DNA of 17,128 nt from positions 1 through 17,128 of the forward strand of contig JAEXBN010000044.1 in NCBI GenBank assembly GCA_023394045.1, given 5' to 3'. The position numbers were made by a program, and so were the translations under genes. This document shows positions 15,707 through 17,128 of the stretch, piece after piece. The DNA comes from Bacillota bacterium. Lineage in GTDB: Bacteria > Bacillota > Clostridia > Tissierellales > Peptoniphilaceae. Positions within the stretch are counted from its first letter, which is position 1; each line of letters starts with the position of its first letter. The notes under the pieces were generated by a model. That model worked only from the letters and a program-made list of their open reading frames with translations, was not told the DNA's origin and ran no database searches.

Positions 15707-15755
15707 AAAGGTGGCTTCCCACATGGTGTCATGTGGGAAACCACCTTTGTTTTTT
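15707..15755. terminator. Bidirectional intrinsic terminator between znuB and rplT
   Basis: A 19-bp inverted repeat with one mismatch (15707-15725 with 15730-15748; C15715 opposite A15740) closes on a GTGT loop. Six Ts follow after one G (15750-15755), and five As precede it (15705-15709), giving a U-tract on each strand. It sits between the convergent znuACB and infC-rpmI-rplT units and can end both. Confidence 0.9.
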
Positions 15756-15811
15756 CTCCGCAAAACGGCTGCATTTCCGCACCGCAGAGGGCAGATGCCA
15801 TGCGGATGAAA

Positions 15812-16162
15812 TCAGGCGTTTTTGATCTGATCGATCAGCGCTTTGAAGTCTTCCGGCTGATGAATGGCCATCTCTGAAAGCATCTTGCGGTTAATCATGA
15901 TGTTATGCTTTTTCAAGCCGCTCATAAATGTGGAATAATTGATCCCATTGGCGCGGCAAGCCGCATTGATGCGGGCAATCCAGAGACGGCGGAACGATCT
16001 TTTGCGCTGTTTACGTCCAACATAAGCATAGGAAAGAGATTTGATGACTGCTTGTTTGGCCGTACGATACAGTTTTGATTTAGCACCAAAGTATCCTTTG
16101 GCTTTTTTTAGAACATATTTATGTGTTTTCTTGGCATTAACGCCACCCTTTACACGTGCCAT
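15812..16162 (-). CDS. rplT: 50S ribosomal protein L20
   Basis: An early-assembly protein of the large ribosomal subunit that binds 23S rRNA, 116 residues. It begins MARVKGGVNAKKTHKYVLKKAKGY, the basic extended N-terminal arm of L20. It continues with QRKRSFRRLWIARINAACR near 57-75, followed by the globular C-terminal domain (INYSTFMSGLKK). The ribosome binding site AAGGAG (complement of 16171-16176) is eight bases before the start. It is the last gene of infC-rpmI-rplT; in Bacillus subtilis L20 also represses this operon by binding the infC leader, and a matching leader is seen here. Confidence 0.99.
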   Translation of the reverse strand: MARVKGGVNAKKTHKYVLKKAKGYFGAKSKLYRTAKQAVIKSLSYAYVGRKQRKRSFRRLWIARINAACRANGINYSTFMSGLKKHNIMINRKMLSEMAIHQPEDFKALIDQIKNA

Positions 16163-16176
16163 CCTTCATCCTCCTT

Positions 16177-16380
16177 TTAGCGCGGCAGCATCTTATCGAT
16201 GCGCTTCATATCACTGCGACTGACCAACGAAGACTGACGAAGGTGACGAATCCGTTTTCCGGTATAGCCGCCGGTCATGTGACTCTTTCCGGCATGATAG
16301 CGTTTCAGCTGGCCTGATCCCGTGCGCTTGAAGCGCTTGGCGGAACCGCGGTGCGTTTTCATCTTTAATTTCGCTCCCAT
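16177..16380 (-). CDS. rpmI: 50S ribosomal protein L35
   Basis: A small basic protein of the large ribosomal subunit, 67 residues. It has the family core KMKTHRGSAKRFKRTGSGQLKR and ends RSDMKRIDKMLPR. The start at 16380 has AAGGAG six bases upstream; the protein therefore begins MGAKLKMKTH, slightly longer than the common MPKMKTH. It lies 11 bases after infC and 14 bases before rplT, all on one strand. Confidence 0.98.
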   Translation of the reverse strand: MGAKLKMKTHRGSAKRFKRTGSGQLKRYHAGKSHMTGGYTGKRIRHLRQSSLVSRSDMKRIDKMLPR

Positions 16381-16391
16381 GGATGACTCCT

Positions 16392-16904
16392 TTATTTTTC
16401 ATGTTTCGGCGCGAAGAACATGACCATGCTTCGGCCTTCCATCTTTGGCGCTTTATCGACCTGACCGACTTCGCTGACCAGCTCTGTCACGCGATCAAGC
16501 ACCTCTTTTCCTTGTTCCGTATGGCCCAGTTCACGGCCGCGGAACCGAACGCTGACCTTGACCTTGTCGCCCTCTTCTAGGATTTCGAACACTTTTTTTG
16601 ATTTCGTTTCCAAATCATGGTCATCGATGCGTGGACTGAGGCGGATTTCCCGCGTCTCGGAATTTTTTTGGTTTTTCCGCTGCTCTTTTTGCTTTTTGAG
16701 CGTCTCGTAACGATACTTTCCATAATCCATCAGCCGACAGACAGGCGGTTCGGCATTGGGGGAAAGAAGCACCAGATCCAGGTGTTTCTCTTCTGCTAAT
16801 GCATTAGCCTCATTGATGGATACAATTCCCAGCTGCTCACCATCCTGATCGATCAGCCGGACCTCTTTTGCACGGATCTGCTCGTTGATTGCAAGTTCCT
16901 TGAT
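16392..16904 (-). CDS. infC: Translation initiation factor IF-3, probable ATC start
   Basis: Binds the 30S subunit, blocks premature joining of the 50S subunit, and checks the start codon and initiator tRNA. From the proposed start the protein has 170 residues, close to the 173 of Bacillus. The N domain opens KELAINEQIRAKEVRLID and includes the signature CRLMDYGKYRYE. A Lys/Gln-rich linker (LKKQKEQRKNQKN) follows, then the C domain with VRFRGRELGH. The codon in register with normal IF-3 N-termini is ATC (complement of 16902-16904), with GGGAGGTG just upstream. No ATG, GTG or TTG lies near in frame; an ATG at 16973 would add 23 residues encoded by the leader and terminator hairpin. A non-AUG start is an established autoregulatory device in infC (AUU in E. 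coli). Confidence 0.93.
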   Translation of the reverse strand: MKELAINEQIRAKEVRLIDQDGEQLGIVSINEANALAEEKHLDLVLLSPNAEPPVCRLMDYGKYRYETLKKQKEQRKNQKNSETREIRLSPRIDDHDLETKSKKVFEILEEGDKVKVSVRFRGRELGHTEQGKEVLDRVTELVSEVGQVDKAPKMEGRSMVMFFAPKHEK

Positions 16905-17052
16905 AGCGCACCTCCCGTGTGAACTAAAAAAAGCGGGCAACGCCCACTCCTCAAACACAACCAAACACTCCAACCAGCGGATTGAAGCGTTGCGCTTTTC
17001 AGAAATAACCGAAAACCTTCAGGCGGTCGGTGAGAGTGGACTCTTCTTGAAC
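16905..17052 (-). promoter_or_regulatory. L20-type attenuator leader of infC-rpmI-rplT
   Basis: An untranslated leader of about 148 bases between the predicted start of transcription and infC. It contains an intrinsic terminator directly before the infC ribosome binding site. Upstream, UCCACUC (17040 to 17034) can pair with GAGUGGG (16949 to 16943), which is also the 5' side of that terminator. The two folds exclude each other, as expected for an attenuator. Further small hairpins are ACCGA/UCGGU and AAGCG/CGCUU. Bacillus controls the same operon by L20-dependent termination in its leader; assigning L20 as the ligand here is inference from position and gene order. Confidence 0.75.
16926..16949 (-). 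terminator. Attenuator terminator in the infC leader
   Basis: On the - strand, GTGGGC (16947-16942), loop GTT and GCCCGC (16938-16933) form a short stem with one G-U pair, extendable by A-T and G-U pairs to eight. It is followed at once by seven Ts (16932-16926). It ends 21 bases before the infC start codon, so termination here prevents expression of the whole operon. Confidence 0.85.
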
Positions 17053-17058
17053 GCAGAT

Positions 17059-17087
17059 ATCATAAGGGAAAACACGGTTGATGTCAA
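17059..17087 (-). promoter_or_regulatory. Promoter of infC-rpmI-rplT
   Basis: On the - strand, a perfect -35 TTGACA (17087 to 17082), a 17-base spacer and -10 TATGAT (17064 to 17059, five of six bases) give the strongest promoter in the window, as expected for ribosomal protein genes. The predicted start is near 17052. Confidence 0.88.
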
Positions 17088-17128
17088 GTTTATTGATCGC
17101 GCTGTCCCGGAATGGGGCAGAATAAGGT

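Overview
The window is an ordinary chromosomal segment from a bacterium of the Bacillota (Firmicutes), about 50% GC. The support is gene content and signals: strong AGGAGG-type ribosome binding sites, a type III glutamine synthetase, an infC-rpmI-rplT operon headed by what looks like an L20-type attenuator leader, and sigma-A-like promoters. The gene set (amino acid and peptide transporters, isoaspartyl dipeptidase, glutaminase, aminotransferase) would suit an amino-acid-using anaerobe, but the genus is not determined. I see no phage, insertion sequence, CRISPR array or toxin-antitoxin module.

Layout. (1) Bases 1-2847, + strand: a YfcC-type carboxylate/amino acid carrier, cut by the left edge, then iadA (isoaspartyl dipeptidase), 25 bases later with its own ribosome binding site. 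A 27-bp bidirectional terminator hairpin closes the pair and faces (2) a class I aminotransferase on the - strand (3007-4200). (3) After a 378-base divergent intergenic region come glsA (serine-dependent glutaminase) and an AGCS sodium/amino acid symporter, followed by a tRNA-Cys gene with its own promoter and a long terminator hairpin. (4) glnA type III (glutamine synthetase), hisS and thrS lie close together with no terminator between them, and hisS/thrS overlap by 4 bases. A terminator follows thrS. (5) A zinc-type ABC importer: znuA (lipoprotein with a His-rich loop), znuC (GTG start) and znuB, ending at a bidirectional terminator. (6) On the - strand, infC-rpmI-rplT reads back towards that terminator from a near-consensus promoter at the right edge.

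How they fit together. Regions 1-4 mostly concern amino-nitrogen handling: peptide and amino acid uptake, isoaspartyl dipeptide cleavage, transamination, glutamine import and deamidation, and glutamine synthesis, beside two aminoacyl-tRNA synthetases and a tRNA. Region 5 is metal supply and region 6 is translation.

The most interesting points are regulatory. infC appears to start at AUC. Its leader holds an intrinsic terminator with a mutually exclusive upstream pairing. The tRNA-Cys gene is bracketed by two long inverted repeats that each include part of its acceptor stem. I found no convincing undescribed multi-gene system. The smaller oddities are a Cys-rich 24-codon reading frame at the znuA/znuC junction, a eukaryote/archaea-like motif 2 in HisRS, a Glu replacing the metal-bridging Lys in IadA, and an internal repeat in the YfcC loop.
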